From positions 62,001 through 126,000 of the forward strand of contig NZ_CANLER010000002.1 in the NCBI RefSeq assembly GCF_947489715.1: a stretch of 64,000 nucleotides of DNA, read 5' to 3'. The notes beneath the pieces are model-generated. The model saw only the letters and a program-made list of their open reading frames with translations, searched no databases and was not told the origin of the DNA. The DNA comes from an uncultured Roseovarius sp. Lineage in GTDB: Bacteria > Pseudomonadota > Alphaproteobacteria > Rhodobacterales > Rhodobacteraceae. Below, one piece after another: positions 39,340 to 48,478 of the stretch (position 1 is its first letter; every line of letters begins with the position of its first letter). The translations under genes were made by a program, and so were the position numbers.

Positions 39340-40326
39340 TCAGGCCGTCTGCGCGTTGTGGCCGAAATACATGAATTCGCGATCCATCTGGGCCACATCC
39401 GCGGCGTTGAGTGACAGGCTTGCACCGTCCAGCATCTGATAGCTTTTCTGCGCCTTCACCCAGTCATCCGCCACCTGAAGCGTGGTCAGCGTGTAGCTGG
39501 TGGTCTCGTTCAGATAATGGGTGGGGATGATCACCTTGGGCTTCAGCCGTTCGACGATGTCATTGCCCATGTCATAAGACAGAATGTGCTGTGAGCCGTC
39601 GACCGGCAGGGTCAGCACATCGACCTGACCAATCGTATCCCAGAACCCCTCCGGTGGATTATGGCGGTTATCGCCCCAGATCAGCGTTCGTATGCCGCCG
39701 GTTTCGACCAGATAGACGACCATATCCATATGGCCCACATTGTTGGGCGGGCAGGCCTCGACCCCGAATTCGGCCAGCGCATCGGTCCAGCTGTACCAAC
39801 CGGGTGCGACGCAAGCATGCTTGTCGGCAAAGCCCGTGATCTTCAGATCGGCAAACTCGAAATTGCCCACCATCCGGTCCAGCACCATGGTCGAGACCGG
39901 CCGGTCAATGGCGTCATGATCGAAATGCGTGTGGGTCGACATGCAGATATCGGCCGGCGTTTCAGGGAATTCGTTCTTGAACCAAAGCCCCCAAGCGCCT
40001 GACGGGTCATCCCGCCAGGGGTCAAACAGAACCGTGGCTCCGCCCGGCGAGGTGATCTTGATCGCGCAATGGCCGAAAAAGTCGATGCCGACCGCGCCGT
40101 CGACCATACCGCCGGTGGTGGCTTGCAGATCAATCACGTGGTTGTTGTTGCCCGGTTGAAGCCAATCCGTGGAATGGGCGCGCGCAGCGGTGCCACTCAG
40201 CAGGGTTGCGGCGGCCCCGACCCCTGTCGCCCCGGCGGCCATGAAGAAGGACCGGCGCGAGAGGCCCGTTGCCAGATCATCTTTCGCACCGTTCAGCACG
40301 GTCGGTTTCAGGTCGTCTTTTTTCAT
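39340..40326 (-). CDS. Tat-exported metallo-beta-lactamase-fold hydrolase (UlaG-like)
   Basis: The 328-residue protein starts with a twin-arginine signal (SRRSFFMAAG, about residues 23-32, then an Ala/Gly-rich stretch ending in ARA) and has the MBL metal motif HTHFDHD (about residue 115). Other features are FFGHCAIKI and PTHYLN, typical of UlaG-like beta-lactamase_2 proteins. Substrate is unknown. The start at 40326 is preceded by a purine-rich stretch; two inverted repeats lie upstream at 40397-40445. Confidence 0.85.
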   Translation of the reverse strand: MKKDDLKPTVLNGAKDDLATGLSRRSFFMAAGATGVGAAATLLSGTAARAHSTDWLQPGNNNHVIDLQATTGGMVDGAVGIDFFGHCAIKITSPGGATVLFDPWRDDPSGAWGLWFKNEFPETPADICMSTHTHFDHDAIDRPVSTMVLDRMVGNFEFADLKITGFADKHACVAPGWYSWTDALAEFGVEACPPNNVGHMDMVVYLVETGGIRTLIWGDNRHNPPEGFWDTIGQVDVLTLPVDGSQHILSYDMGNDIVERLKPKVIIPTHYLNETTSYTLTTLQVADDWVKAQKSYQMLDGASLSLNAADVAQMDREFMYFGHNAQTA

Positions 40327-40396
40327 GTTTTTTGTCCCTGTTGTCAGATTTCGCGCAGGCCATGCCCGGCACTTACAGGCTAACAACGGTGACGCG

Positions 40397-40445
40397 TTCC
40401 GTGATTACGGAAAAATCATGGGGAAAGTATGGGGATTTCCCCCAT
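40397..40445. promoter_or_regulatory. Inverted repeats upstream of the MBL-fold gene (candidate operator)
   Basis: TTCCGT-GATT-ACGGAA (40397-40412) is a perfect 6-bp inverted repeat. Next to it ATGGGGAAA (40418-40426) is inverted against TTTCCCCCAT (40436-40445), with one extra C. They lie 71-119 bp upstream of the MBL gene start and directly after the LuxR regulator stop, a place suited to an operator of that regulator. Confidence 0.45.
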
Positions 40446-40447
40446 AG

Positions 40448-41410
40448 TCACTGGATTGACAAAAGAAGACTGCGCAGGTTCTGACTGCTGCCGTGAATAC
40501 CCAGCTTGCGGCGGATATTGTTGCGGTGAAAATCAACCGTGCTGGTTTCGCGCGCCAGGGTCTGCGCGATTTCCTTGGTGGTCTGGCCCCGCATCACCAT
40601 CTGCGCGATCTCCAACTCGGCCGGTGTAAGCGCTTCGAACGCGGTCGCCAGTTTGCTGGAATAGGACGCCGAGATGGATTTGAGGCTGCTTTCCATCAGT
40701 TCCAGATAGGTCAGGGCCACCGGGTCGCGGCTCAACCTCGTGCGCAACCGCGATAGATGCGGCATCACCAGACCTTTGATCTGACGCAGAAATTGCTGGT
40801 CGTAATCCTGCCGTGCCTGCTCGACATTTGACAACAATACACGCAGGGCGGTGTTGGCCTCTTCCAGTTCCTGCGTGCGTTCGCCCACGCGTTTTTCAAG
40901 GTGGTCCAGCGTTTCCTGCAATTGCGCCTCAAGCCGGGTGCGGGCGTCGATCTCGGTCAGCAAGACCAGGTCGGCCTCAATCACGCGGGCAAATTCCTGA
41001 AGGCCTTCGCGAAACAGAAGGGCGCGTTTGTTGCGCCGCCGGTCCAGAACGCAGATCGTGCCAAACACCGCGCCATCGGGCCATTTCAGCGGGTAGCCGA
41101 TGTAAAAGCTCATCCCGTGTTCAAGGTCTTCATTGTCGCGCCAGCGCGGTTCGCAAGGCGCGTCTTCGACAACCAGTTCGCCATCATTGTCAAAGACACC
41201 CTGACAATAAAGCTTGTCATGCAGCCGGAACTCACGACCAACCTCATAGGGATTTTCCTCGGTCCGGCTGGTCACAAACACCGCGTGGCGTGGCGCCATC
41301 GTTCGCATCACAAGTCCCGCGGGCACATCGGCCAGCTTCGCGATCAGGTCAATGATCCGCTGCCAGTTGGCAATGGTTTCTTCGGGGATATTGGGCATGT
41401 CGCGCGTCAT
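40448..41410 (-). CDS. GAF domain and LuxR-type transcriptional regulator
   Basis: The 320-residue protein has an N-terminal GAF-like sensor region (about residues 12-150, with GYPLKWPDGAVFGTICVLD), a coiled-coil linker (residues 150-200) and a C-terminal LuxR helix-turn-helix: LTPAELEIAQMVMRGQTTKEIA (about 260-281), STVDFHRNNIRRKLGI. A response to a small molecule or redox signal is likely but the ligand is unknown. It lies upstream of the MBL gene on the same strand and may control it and the triple RidA gene. Confidence 0.85.
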   Translation of the reverse strand: MTRDMPNIPEETIANWQRIIDLIAKLADVPAGLVMRTMAPRHAVFVTSRTEENPYEVGREFRLHDKLYCQGVFDNDGELVVEDAPCEPRWRDNEDLEHGMSFYIGYPLKWPDGAVFGTICVLDRRRNKRALLFREGLQEFARVIEADLVLLTEIDARTRLEAQLQETLDHLEKRVGERTQELEEANTALRVLLSNVEQARQDYDQQFLRQIKGLVMPHLSRLRTRLSRDPVALTYLELMESSLKSISASYSSKLATAFEALTPAELEIAQMVMRGQTTKEIAQTLARETSTVDFHRNNIRRKLGIHGSSQNLRSLLLSIQ

Positions 41411-41453
41411 CGCCCAAGTCTAGGACGCACCGGCGCGATTGGGCAAGCCCAGC

Positions 41454-42755
41454 TCAGTCGTTCAGATGATCCAACCGCGCGCGCACGGACAGGCCATGCG
41501 CCTGCAGGCTTTCGGATTTCGCAAGGGTTTCCGCCGCCGGGCCGATCGCCCTGAGCGCTGCCGGCGTCATTCGCGCCAATGTCGTACGCTTGAGAAAATC
41601 CATCACGCTCAACCCGCTGCTGAACCGCGCCGACCGCGCCGTTGGCAATACGTGGTTCGGCCCGCCCACGTAATCGCCGATCGCTTCGGGTGTCCAGGCG
41701 CCCAGGAAAATCGCCCCTGCATGGGTGATCTTTTCCGACAGCGCATCGGCATCGGCCACGCAAAGCTCCAGATGCTCAGGCGCAACGCGGTTCGACAATT
41801 CGGCAGCCTTGCCCAGATCGGGCACCACGATCACCGCACCGTAGTCCCGCCAACTGGCCCCGGCGATCTCGCGCCGTTCCAGGGTTTCTAGGTGCCGGTC
41901 AATGGCGCCTCCGACAGCCCGCGCAAAACCGGCATCATCCGTGATCAGGATCGACTGGGCACTTTCGTCATGTTCGGCCTGGCTCAGCATATCCAGTGCA
42001 ATCCAGTCCGGGTTGTTGTCTGCATCGGCGATCACCAGAATTTCAGAGGGGCCGGCGATCATATCGATGCCCACTTTCCCGAAAACACGCCGTTTCGCGG
42101 CGGCGACAAATGCATTGCCCGGTCCGGTAATCTTGTCCACCCGGGCGATGGTCTCTGTGCCATAGGCCAGCGCGGCGATGGCCTGTGCGCCGCCGATGCG
42201 GTAAACCTCGTCCACCCCCGCCAGCCGGGCCGCCAGCAGAACCAGCGGATTGGCCTGCCCGTCCGGTGTCGGCACGGTGATTGCCAACCGCTCAACTCCG
42301 GCCACTTTCGCCGGAATCGCGTTCATCAACACCGATGACGGGTACGAGGCCAGACCGCCCGGCACATAAAGCCCCGCGGCACTCACCGGCGTCCAGCGCC
42401 AGCCCAGCAAGGCACCCTGCGCGTCAGTCCAGCTTTCGTCGCTTGGTAATTGCCGTTCATGGTAGGATCTGATCCGGTCTGCTGCCACCTCAAGTGCCGC
42501 GCGCTCGGCATCCGGAACATTTGTAATCAGGGCGTCGATTTCCGCCTCGGTGAACCGCAACTGATCCGCACGCAATGCCATCCGGTCAAACCGCTCGGTC
42601 AGCTCGATCACGGCCGCATCGCCGCGCGTCTGAACATCGGCAATTATTTCGGCAACCACGTTGTCCACATCAGGGCTGTCTTCGCGCTTGGCGCCCAGAA
42701 GCCTCTCGAAAGCTTCCTCGAAATCCGCATCCTCTGCGTTCAGATATACCGGCAT
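41454..42755 (-). CDS. hisD: Histidinol dehydrogenase
   Basis: HisD carries out the last two steps of histidine synthesis, oxidising histidinol to histidine with NAD and zinc. The 433-residue protein shows the family motifs GLYVPGG, KITGPGN and AGPSEI(L)V(I)AD, the zinc residues in SQAEHDESAQ and APEHLEL, and the final GPNHVLPT. Length is normal. ATG 42755 follows AAGGAGGCTTG, an excellent ribosome-binding site. It follows DUF2948 on the same strand, 152 bp away. Confidence 0.96.
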   Translation of the reverse strand: MPVYLNAEDADFEEAFERLLGAKREDSPDVDNVVAEIIADVQTRGDAAVIELTERFDRMALRADQLRFTEAEIDALITNVPDAERAALEVAADRIRSYHERQLPSDESWTDAQGALLGWRWTPVSAAGLYVPGGLASYPSSVLMNAIPAKVAGVERLAITVPTPDGQANPLVLLAARLAGVDEVYRIGGAQAIAALAYGTETIARVDKITGPGNAFVAAAKRRVFGKVGIDMIAGPSEILVIADADNNPDWIALDMLSQAEHDESAQSILITDDAGFARAVGGAIDRHLETLERREIAGASWRDYGAVIVVPDLGKAAELSNRVAPEHLELCVADADALSEKITHAGAIFLGAWTPEAIGDYVGGPNHVLPTARSARFSSGLSVMDFLKRTTLARMTPAALRAIGPAAETLAKSESLQAHGLSVRARLDHLND

Positions 42756-42907
42756 GGACAAGCCTCCTTGGTCGGGCAGAGGCTTACTGCGATTGAGACC
42801 AAGGCTCAAGGTGCCCCGGATGGTTTCCACACCACCCTGAAATCAGGTCCCCAAGCGGCCCGCAGGGCCGCCCCCGGGCGACGCGCATCCGCGCGCCGCA
42901 ATCACTT

Positions 42908-43378
42908 TCAGGCGCCGTGATCCGGGGATTTCTTCGACGGGGCGGCATAGGGCCGGGTTACATCTTTCAAAGTTACTTCCAGCGCTTCTACCTTCAGGCG
43001 GATCGCGCCATCACCGGCAAGTGTCATCATGACATGACCAGTACCGTCTTTTTTGGGTTCGAAAGACACCGACAGCAATGACAGGATCATGTCTTTTTCG
43101 CGCCGGTCGATGCCCTGACTTGAAACGTGCAGAACATTGTCCACAACCAAGAGCGACCGCACCCGTTCCGGCCCGTGGCGGTCGCGCCCGTCATCTTCCC
43201 ATCGAAACCGGTTCAACAGCAACGCGAAACGGCGCTCGCCAGCCCGCCATGTCATCTCGGTGATTGGAAAGATAGAATCCTGCGTCAACGACGAGATTAC
43301 TTTGAGATCATCCTCATCCAGCGCCCCAAGGTTCAGCGGCGCCTCGCGACCATCTTCAAACCGTGCGTCATCATTCAT
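42908..43378 (-). CDS. DUF2948 family protein
   Basis: The 156-residue protein has the DUF2948 pattern: LNLGALD(E)DDLKVIS-LTQD(S/A), [12 protein letters not shown], and a C-terminal [19 protein letters not shown]. Function is unknown. The gene sits between murA and hisD, the common alphaproteobacterial order. Its ATG overlaps the murA stop (ATGA, 43375-43378). Confidence 0.87.
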   Translation of the reverse strand: MNDDARFEDGREAPLNLGALDEDDLKVISSLTQDSIFPITEMTWRAGERRFALLLNRFRWEDDGRDRHGPERVRSLLVVDNVLHVSSQGIDRREKDMILSLLSVSFEPKKDGTGHVMMTLAGDGAIRLKVEALEVTLKDVTRPYAAPSKKSPDHGA

Positions 43379-44643
43379 CTGTTCGAAACCCGTTCAATTT
43401 TTGCACCCATGCCTTCGAATTTTCGCACCACCTGCTCATAACCGCGATCCAGGTGGTAGACCCGGCTGACAACCGTTTCTCCTTCCGCCGCCAAACCCGC
43501 CAGGAGAAGCGACACACTGGCACGCAGATCGGTTGCCATGACGGGGGCACCTTTCAGCCGTTCAACACCTGTTACGGTGGCTGTCCCGCCGTGCACGTCG
43601 ATCTGCGCCCCCATGCGCGTCAGTTCGGGCGCATGCATGAAACGGTTCTCGAAAATCTTTTCCTCCAAAACCGATATACCCTCGGCGGTGCACATCAACG
43701 CCATCATCTGTGCTTGCAGATCCGTCGGGAAACCGGGGAAAGGTTCCGTCGTCACATTGACCGAACGAATACGACCATTCTTACGCGCCACTTTCAGACC
43801 TTTGTCGGTTTCGGACACAGAGATCCCCGCCTCATCCAGCTTTTCGCAAAACGCCCCCACAAGGTCGATCCGCCCGCCTAGGCACTCCACCTCGCCACCA
43901 CAGATCGCGGGGGCCAGCATATAGGTGCCCAGTTCGATCCGATCGGTAACCACCGGATGCGTAGCACCCCCCAGACGATCCACGCCTTGAATGGTGATCG
44001 TTCCGGTTCCGTCGCCTTCGATCTGCGCCCCCATCCGGCGCAGACAGGTGGCAAGATCGACGATCTCGGGCTCGCGCGCGGCGTTCTCCAACACGGTCGT
44101 GCCCCTGGCCAGCGTCGCGGCCATCAGAACGTTTTCAGTCGCACCGACCGAGGCAAATCCGAAGGAAACTTTCGCGCCTTTCAACCCATTCGGCGCATTG
44201 GCATGCAGATAGCCATCCCGCAATTCAATCTCTGCCCCAAGTGCTTCCAACCCCTGAATGTGTAAATCCATCGGCCGCGCGCCAATGGCGCACCCACCGG
44301 GCAAGGACACAACCGCGTGGCCCAACCGCGCCAGCATCGGTCCCAACACAAGGTTCGACGCCCGCATCTTGCGCACGATATCATAATCGGCCACGTGATT
44401 ATCGAGGTCATGACTGGACATCACCAACACCTGACCGTCCTGCAGGCTGGACACTTCACAGCCCAGCGAGCTCAGCAATTCCGTCATCGTCTTGATGTCC
44501 GACAGGCGCGGTGCATTGGTCAGCGTCAACGGCTCGTCACTCAACAAAGTGGCCGGCATCAAAGTCAGGCAGGCATTCTTGGCCCCAGCAATGGGGATTT
44601 GCCCGCTCAGCGGGCCATTGCCCGTCACTACAATCGAATCCAT
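43375..44643 (-). CDS. murA: UDP-N-acetylglucosamine 1-carboxyvinyltransferase
   Basis: MurA adds enolpyruvate to UDP-GlcNAc, the first committed step of peptidoglycan synthesis, and is the target of fosfomycin. The 422-residue protein has the family length and motifs: [15 protein letters not shown] at the start (Lys of the EPSP-like site), and the loop [26 protein letters not shown] (Cys at about residue 117, the fosfomycin-binding cysteine). It is co-translated with DUF2948. A small basic protein gene lies immediately upstream. Confidence 0.97.
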   Translation of the reverse strand: MDSIVVTGNGPLSGQIPIAGAKNACLTLMPATLLSDEPLTLTNAPRLSDIKTMTELLSSLGCEVSSLQDGQVLVMSSHDLDNHVADYDIVRKMRASNLVLGPMLARLGHAVVSLPGGCAIGARPMDLHIQGLEALGAEIELRDGYLHANAPNGLKGAKVSFGFASVGATENVLMAATLARGTTVLENAAREPEIVDLATCLRRMGAQIEGDGTGTITIQGVDRLGGATHPVVTDRIELGTYMLAPAICGGEVECLGGRIDLVGAFCEKLDEAGISVSETDKGLKVARKNGRIRSVNVTTEPFPGFPTDLQAQMMALMCTAEGISVLEEKIFENRFMHAPELTRMGAQIDVHGGTATVTGVERLKGAPVMATDLRASVSLLLAGLAAEGETVVSRVYHLDRGYEQVVRKFEGMGAKIERVSNR

Positions 44644-44648
44644 CCGCT

Positions 44649-44804
44649 CTACCCTTTGCCTTCGTCTTTACCTGTATCGACTGTATTGCGCGCCCGTATC
44701 TGCGCTTTGCGTCGCGCAAGATTTGCCTTTAGCGCTTGTTTCAGCCGATCTTCGCGCGTTTCACCGGTCTGTTTCGGTTTCTTTGTTGGCGCTTTTTTAT
44801 CCAT
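44649..44804 (-). CDS. Small basic protein upstream of murA (51 residues)
   Basis: This frame runs from ATG 44804 to TAG 44649-44651 and encodes 51 residues, very rich in Lys and Arg, with [20 protein letters not shown] in the middle. It ends 5 bp before murA begins, on the same strand, so it is probably a leader gene of the operon. The helical, basic content suggests a nucleic-acid or ribosome contact, but no function is known. GAGAGTGT lies just upstream of the ATG. Confidence 0.7.
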   Translation of the reverse strand: MDKKAPTKKPKQTGETREDRLKQALKANLARRKAQIRARNTVDTGKDEGKG

Positions 44805-44890
44805 GGACACTCTCTACCTCAGCTGCGAATTAGGGTCCAGATAACCCTTGCACCATATGCAATAAGGGTCTAATCAGCGCGCCACGATGT

Positions 44891-44965
44891 GCTGCTGTAG
44901 CTCAGTGGTAGAGCGCACCCTTGGTAAGGGTGAGGTCGGGAGTTCAATCCTCCCCAGCAGCACCA
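44891..44965 (+). tRNA. tRNA-Thr (anticodon GGU)
   Basis: The acceptor stem GCTGCTG (44891-44897) pairs with CAGCAGC (44955-44961), followed by discriminator A and encoded CCA (44963-44965). The D arm, an anticodon stem CACCC/GGGTG with TTGGTAA loop (anticodon GGT) and the T loop TTCAATC are all in place. The 3' end overlaps the stop codon of the serine recombinase gene, which marks it as the insertion site of the island. Confidence 0.97.
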
Positions 44966-46509
44966 TTAACTTTTTCACCCCCGGAAAGCATACCTAACGC
45001 CTTGAAAGGCAACGCTATTTGGGGTGTTCTAGGTCCATCAATTCGATGGTACGAAAATCCGCCAGAAAAACCCAATCTCAGGACGATTCTGCGCAGATTT
45101 ACATCGCCACTTTCCCATATTTTCCAAGGGCTTGAGAGGAATTTGAGGGAGAGTTCTAGAAATTCCTCATACCTCTTGGGTTTTGAAGCCTTTTCTGCAA
45201 GGCTTTCAGCCATGAGCACCTTCGTTTTCTCAAGTTCAGTGATCTTGTTTTCATAGGCACCAATGACGGCATCGTTGCTGGCCTGCATAATGCGCGAGAG
45301 TAATGCTTCGATTTGCATCTCTACATCTGTAATCTGGCGCTTGGTTGAACGCGCGGCATCTTTGGCTTGAGCCAGTCGCGCATCCCATGCACGTCTGAAC
45401 ATGGCTTTAGCCAAGGCCAAGTATTTAGGACTCGGTTCCAGCGTTTTGACGACATCTGCAAATGCGCCTTCAATTTTGTCACGTGGGATAGATTTCCCAT
45501 AGCTATCGCAGCCTTTCGATTGGCACAGGTAATAGGGATAGTACTTGGTTTTCCCTTTTGACCATGAAGAGCGCAGGTTGCTTCCACAGTCCCCGCAGGT
45601 GGCAAAACCACGAAGTGAGAAGTCTTCGCCAATGTCCGCACGTGCAGGCGCATATCCAGTGGTTTTAAGGCGCTCTTGAACCTTTTCAAATGTCGCCATT
45701 GAGATAAGAGGCCCGTGCTGGCCTTTCAGCCAGTTCAACTCATACACCTCACTACAGATATAGCCCACGTAGAGTGGGTTGGTCAGTAAATCTGTGACAC
45801 GCTTATCCCGAACCTTGCCGTTCTTATTGTGCGGGTAGTCTGGTTTGGATTCCAAAAACCGTTTCACTTCCGCCTGTGTTTGGAAACGCCCAATTGCAAA
45901 TCCTTCGATAGCCTCGCGAACAACGCCCGCATGTGGCTCATCTGGCTTCAGCAATTTGCCATGCCCTTTGACGGTCTGATATCGAAAGCCAACAGGCGCG
46001 TTGTGGACCCAGTATCCTAACTGCATGCGGGCTTTCATTTTTTGCGCCACTTGCCGCCCGTTCTGTTTACGCTCTAGCGCCCCCTGAGCGGCCATAATCG
46101 TTTCGATAAATTCACCTTCGGGCGTCTCATCAAACTTGAAGTTCAAACATTCAATTGTCGCGCCGCGCGCACGGAACGCTTCACGCAGATCAAGGTGAAA
46201 CCGCGTGTCCCGCGCAAAGCGTTTGAGATCATCAAAAATCACGACAAACTGAGTATCTGGTTGAGCGTCCAAGAATGAAAGCAGCGCCACCATTCCTGGT
46301 CTTTTCATAAAATCACCACCGCCAGTGATCGTATCAGGGAACACGGCAGCGACTTCATGTCCCTTTGATGCCGCAAATTCGCGACAACGGGTTTCTTGGC
46401 TTTGGAGACCGTGACCGTCCGCTTCTTGTGCGCGTGACGACACGCGGCAGTAGATCAACGCCTGCCTCGGAGTATCTGTATTTGGTGTTGCGTATCTATT
46501 CTGACGCAT
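44944..46509 (-). CDS. Large serine recombinase (site-specific integrase)
   Basis: The 521-residue protein has an N-terminal resolvase domain (residues about 15-165) with the catalytic serine in YCRVSSRAQE (about residue 23), a recombinase domain (GYWVHNAPVGFRY region), a zinc ribbon with CGDC and CQSKGC, and a C-terminal coiled coil. This is the domain order of large serine integrases that move phages and islands. ATG 46509 has AAAGGAG upstream. The gene ends inside the tRNA-Thr gene, on the opposite strand. Confidence 0.92.
   Translation of the reverse strand: MRQNRYATPNTDTPRQALIYCRVSSRAQEADGHGLQSQETRCREFAASKGHEVAAVFPDTITGGGDFMKRPGMVALLSFLDAQPDTQFVVIFDDLKRFARDTRFHLDLREAFRARGATIECLNFKFDETPEGEFIETIMAAQGALERKQNGRQVAQKMKARMQLGYWVHNAPVGFRYQTVKGHGKLLKPDEPHAGVVREAIEGFAIGRFQTQAEVKRFLESKPDYPHNKNGKVRDKRVTDLLTNPLYVGYICSEVYELNWLKGQHGPLISMATFEKVQERLKTTGYAPARADIGEDFSLRGFATCGDCGSNLRSSWSKGKTKYYPYYLCQSKGCDSYGKSIPRDKIEGAFADVVKTLEPSPKYLALAKAMFRRAWDARLAQAKDAARSTKRQITDVEMQIEALLSRIMQASNDAVIGAYENKITELEKTKVLMAESLAEKASKPKRYEEFLELSLKFLSSPWKIWESGDVNLRRIVLRLGFSGGFSYHRIDGPRTPQIALPFKALGMLSGGEKVNGAAGED
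44952..44965. other. Candidate left attachment site core (tRNA 3' end)
   Basis: CCCCAGCAGCACCA at the end of tRNA-Thr lies at the boundary of the island and within the 3' end of the recombinase gene. A near-copy, CCCCAGTGCACCA, is at 60038-60050. Integration at a tRNA 3' end is common for islands; no experiment or ancestral sequence is available here. Confidence 0.45.
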
Positions 46510-46828
46510 GCGGACTCCTTTCACTCGGCCCCTCGCGATGTGGGGCTGATGCCTGTTCAAATTCTGATGTTGTATTATTCAAGTTTAGCACATCTCGTAT
46601 CGGCACTTCAGCCAAAGAGATGTCTTTTCCACAAGCCTGCTGAACAGGGTGGACGCCGAAACCAAGATCAACAAAATTGACGACTATCGACCATAGCGCC
46701 TCGATCAGCTCGCGTTTGTCTTCATCTGAGATATCCTCATCTTCGAAGAAGGGCCGATAGGCATCCCAATCAATCGTCAGGCTTGGCGGGGCCGTTTCGG
46801 GATTAAACTCTGGGGGGATGTCGGTCAT
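46496..46828 (-). CDS. Small acidic protein of unknown function upstream of the integrase
   Basis: The 110-residue protein is acidic (WDAYRPFFEDEDISDEDKRE in its first third), with a later hydrophobic patch FVDLGFGVHPVQQACG. It overlaps the start of the recombinase gene by 14 bp, so the two are probably co-expressed; an accessory or directionality role is possible, not shown. ATG 46828 is chosen because the longer frame upstream looks non-coding. Confidence 0.65.
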   Translation of the reverse strand: MTDIPPEFNPETAPPSLTIDWDAYRPFFEDEDISDEDKRELIEALWSIVVNFVDLGFGVHPVQQACGKDISLAEVPIRDVLNLNNTTSEFEQASAPHREGPSERSPHASE

Positions 46829-47042
46829 GGCCTGCTTCTTTCTGCCTCTTGGCGTTTCTCTGGTTGGGAGTCTCCTTTGTTGCCTCTCACTATAAGAGAA
46901 CATAAGTGGAACAATATAGGATATTATTCCCAAGACCCAAAGCATGAATTTTCTGACTTCGAGGTCTGGATATCCTAAAATACCGCTGTAATGGCCGTAG
47001 GTTGCGGGTAAAATCGGGTAGTTTTGAGGCAAGGATTTTGAT

Positions 47043-47765
47043 GTGGATAACAATTGGAAGACAGCAACCAAAGCTGACCGTGCCGCCCTTTATCATGTTG
47101 CCCGTGCTGTCGCGGACACCACCAACCTAAGTGTGGAAGCCATTATGGAGCAAGCCTTTGGTCACAAACTGATGGTTGGCACCGACTATCTATCAAATTT
47201 CCGCAGCGGAGCCATCGGACGGCCCAAAGCCAAGCTGATTCACGCTTGGATCACAGAAAACCATCCCGAGACGGCGCATGCAGTTGATCCCAGATTATTT
47301 TCGAAACAGCGTACAAACGCATGGGATAGTTATGTCGAGGCGCACGGCATTCGTGGACAACTACAAATCAAACACTTTACCAAGGACGAATTGAACCTCA
47401 TCAAAAAGGTTAAAGATCGTGATGCGCCAGATGCGGCACTCAAACTTGGGGAAGAGTTTTGCTTTTTCCTTCGGTCCGACGTCCACGCGCATGCTATCGG
47501 GTTTGAACGATACAAAGGGGAATGGCACGTGATGCCGTTAGGCCCGAATGGCTCGCATACCTTTCAGCTACAAAGTGACGAACCTCATTTCCCAATTGAT
47601 GTGAATGGTGAAATTGAACGGCTTTCTGAAGAAAGCGATTTGGACATGCATCGCTTTGCCTTCGTTGTCTCGCAAGATGCAAGTGACTTACCCTGCACTC
47701 CCGATATCAAGGATATCGGCCAAGCTGCAAATCTGCACTATATAGACGTTTTATTCTCGGCCTGA
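47043..47765 (+). CDS. Hypothetical protein of the island, convergent with the Thoeris cluster
   Basis: The 240-residue protein starts with GTG at 47043, after GAGGCAAGGA. The N-terminal 80 residues are helical and contain a stretch (SVEAIMEQAFGHKL...DYLSNFRSGAIGRPKAKLIHAWI) that could be a DNA-binding fold of the Cro/XRE sort, so a regulator is possible. The C-terminal half shows beta-type sequence with Gly and His and no clear catalytic motif. The last 28 bp overlap the metallopeptidase gene on the other strand. The family is not recognised. Confidence 0.6.
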   Translation: MDNNWKTATKADRAALYHVARAVADTTNLSVEAIMEQAFGHKLMVGTDYLSNFRSGAIGRPKAKLIHAWITENHPETAHAVDPRLFSKQRTNAWDSYVEAHGIRGQLQIKHFTKDELNLIKKVKDRDAPDAALKLGEEFCFFLRSDVHAHAIGFERYKGEWHVMPLGPNGSHTFQLQSDEPHFPIDVNGEIERLSEESDLDMHRFAFVVSQDASDLPCTPDIKDIGQAANLHYIDVLFSA

Positions 47766-48478
47766 AATTTATAGACCAATGGTAAAATCTGCTCATTGGC
47801 GTCCTTCAGCACCGCCCATTCCTTCGCGCCAACCGTTTGCAACTGGTCCCAGTGGCCAAGTTTTGCATGAGCGATATCCGCAAAAAAAACCTCTGGATCA
47901 CCGAGATCATGGATGAGATTTGTGGCCTCGGCTGATTTTGCCATCTCAACCGCATCAAAATAGGCAGATAAAATCACCTCTTCTGCAAACTCCTGAATAC
48001 GCTCAGCATTAGGCAGATCACCAGTATTTAGAGACGCGCCAACGGACCACATATCGCCCACATGCCCAAGTAGCTGAAATATTCGTGTCGCGGCCTTGGG
48101 ATGGGTTTCGCTAGGATTGGGGTTGTCCGTATCAATCTTCTCAATCAACACCATCACAGAAGCGATACTGGCAATCGTGACACGCAATTCGGCCCAATCG
48201 ACCTCATCCATGTTGCCTAGCATTTCTTCTAAGGCCTCATGATCGGCTTGAAGTTCCAGACATCGCTCCACCTTGTCCCAGAGTTCGCGCGGAAGGTCAG
48301 GTTCTTGAATCTGTGACTTGCCTGACTTCGAAACCAGATTGAACGTCGGAATGCCTTCGAGAATTGAAAAGTGGCCTAGCTCGATATGGGCGCGTTCATG
48401 AAGGGTGATCCAAATTTCGGAAATTTGATCAATCGTTGTTTTTCCGAATTTCAATAGCTTCTTCGATCCAGTCCTCAA
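47738..48478 (-). CDS. HExxH metallopeptidase-like protein (Lit/ImmA-like), possibly 5'-truncated
   Basis: The protein has a zinc motif LHERAHIELGHF (HExxH at about residues 27-31 from the chosen start) and, about 45 residues on, ELQADHEA, the ExxAD pattern that gives the third ligand in gluzincins. The later THPKAATRI is also seen in Lit-type (U49) phage-exclusion peptidases, but the match is by eye. Fewer residues precede HExxH than in Lit. No ATG fits well: the frame runs into the ThsB gene, and TTG 48478 with GAGG upstream is my choice; TTG 48454 or ATG 48532 or 48574 are others. Confidence 0.6.
   Translation of the reverse strand: MRTGSKKLLKFGKTTIDQISEIWITLHERAHIELGHFSILEGIPTFNLVSKSGKSQIQEPDLPRELWDKVERCLELQADHEALEEMLGNMDEVDWAELRVTIASIASVMVLIEKIDTDNPNPSETHPKAATRIFQLLGHVGDMWSVGASLNTGDLPNAERIQEFAEEVILSAYFDAVEMAKSAEATNLIHDLGDPEVFFADIAHAKLGHWDQLQTVGAKEWAVLKDANEQILPLVYKFQAENKTSI

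Noticed and set aside
42856..42872. GCGGCCC-GCA-GGGCCGC hairpin between DUF2948 and hisD
   Set aside because: A perfect stem but no T-run on either strand; not called as a terminator.
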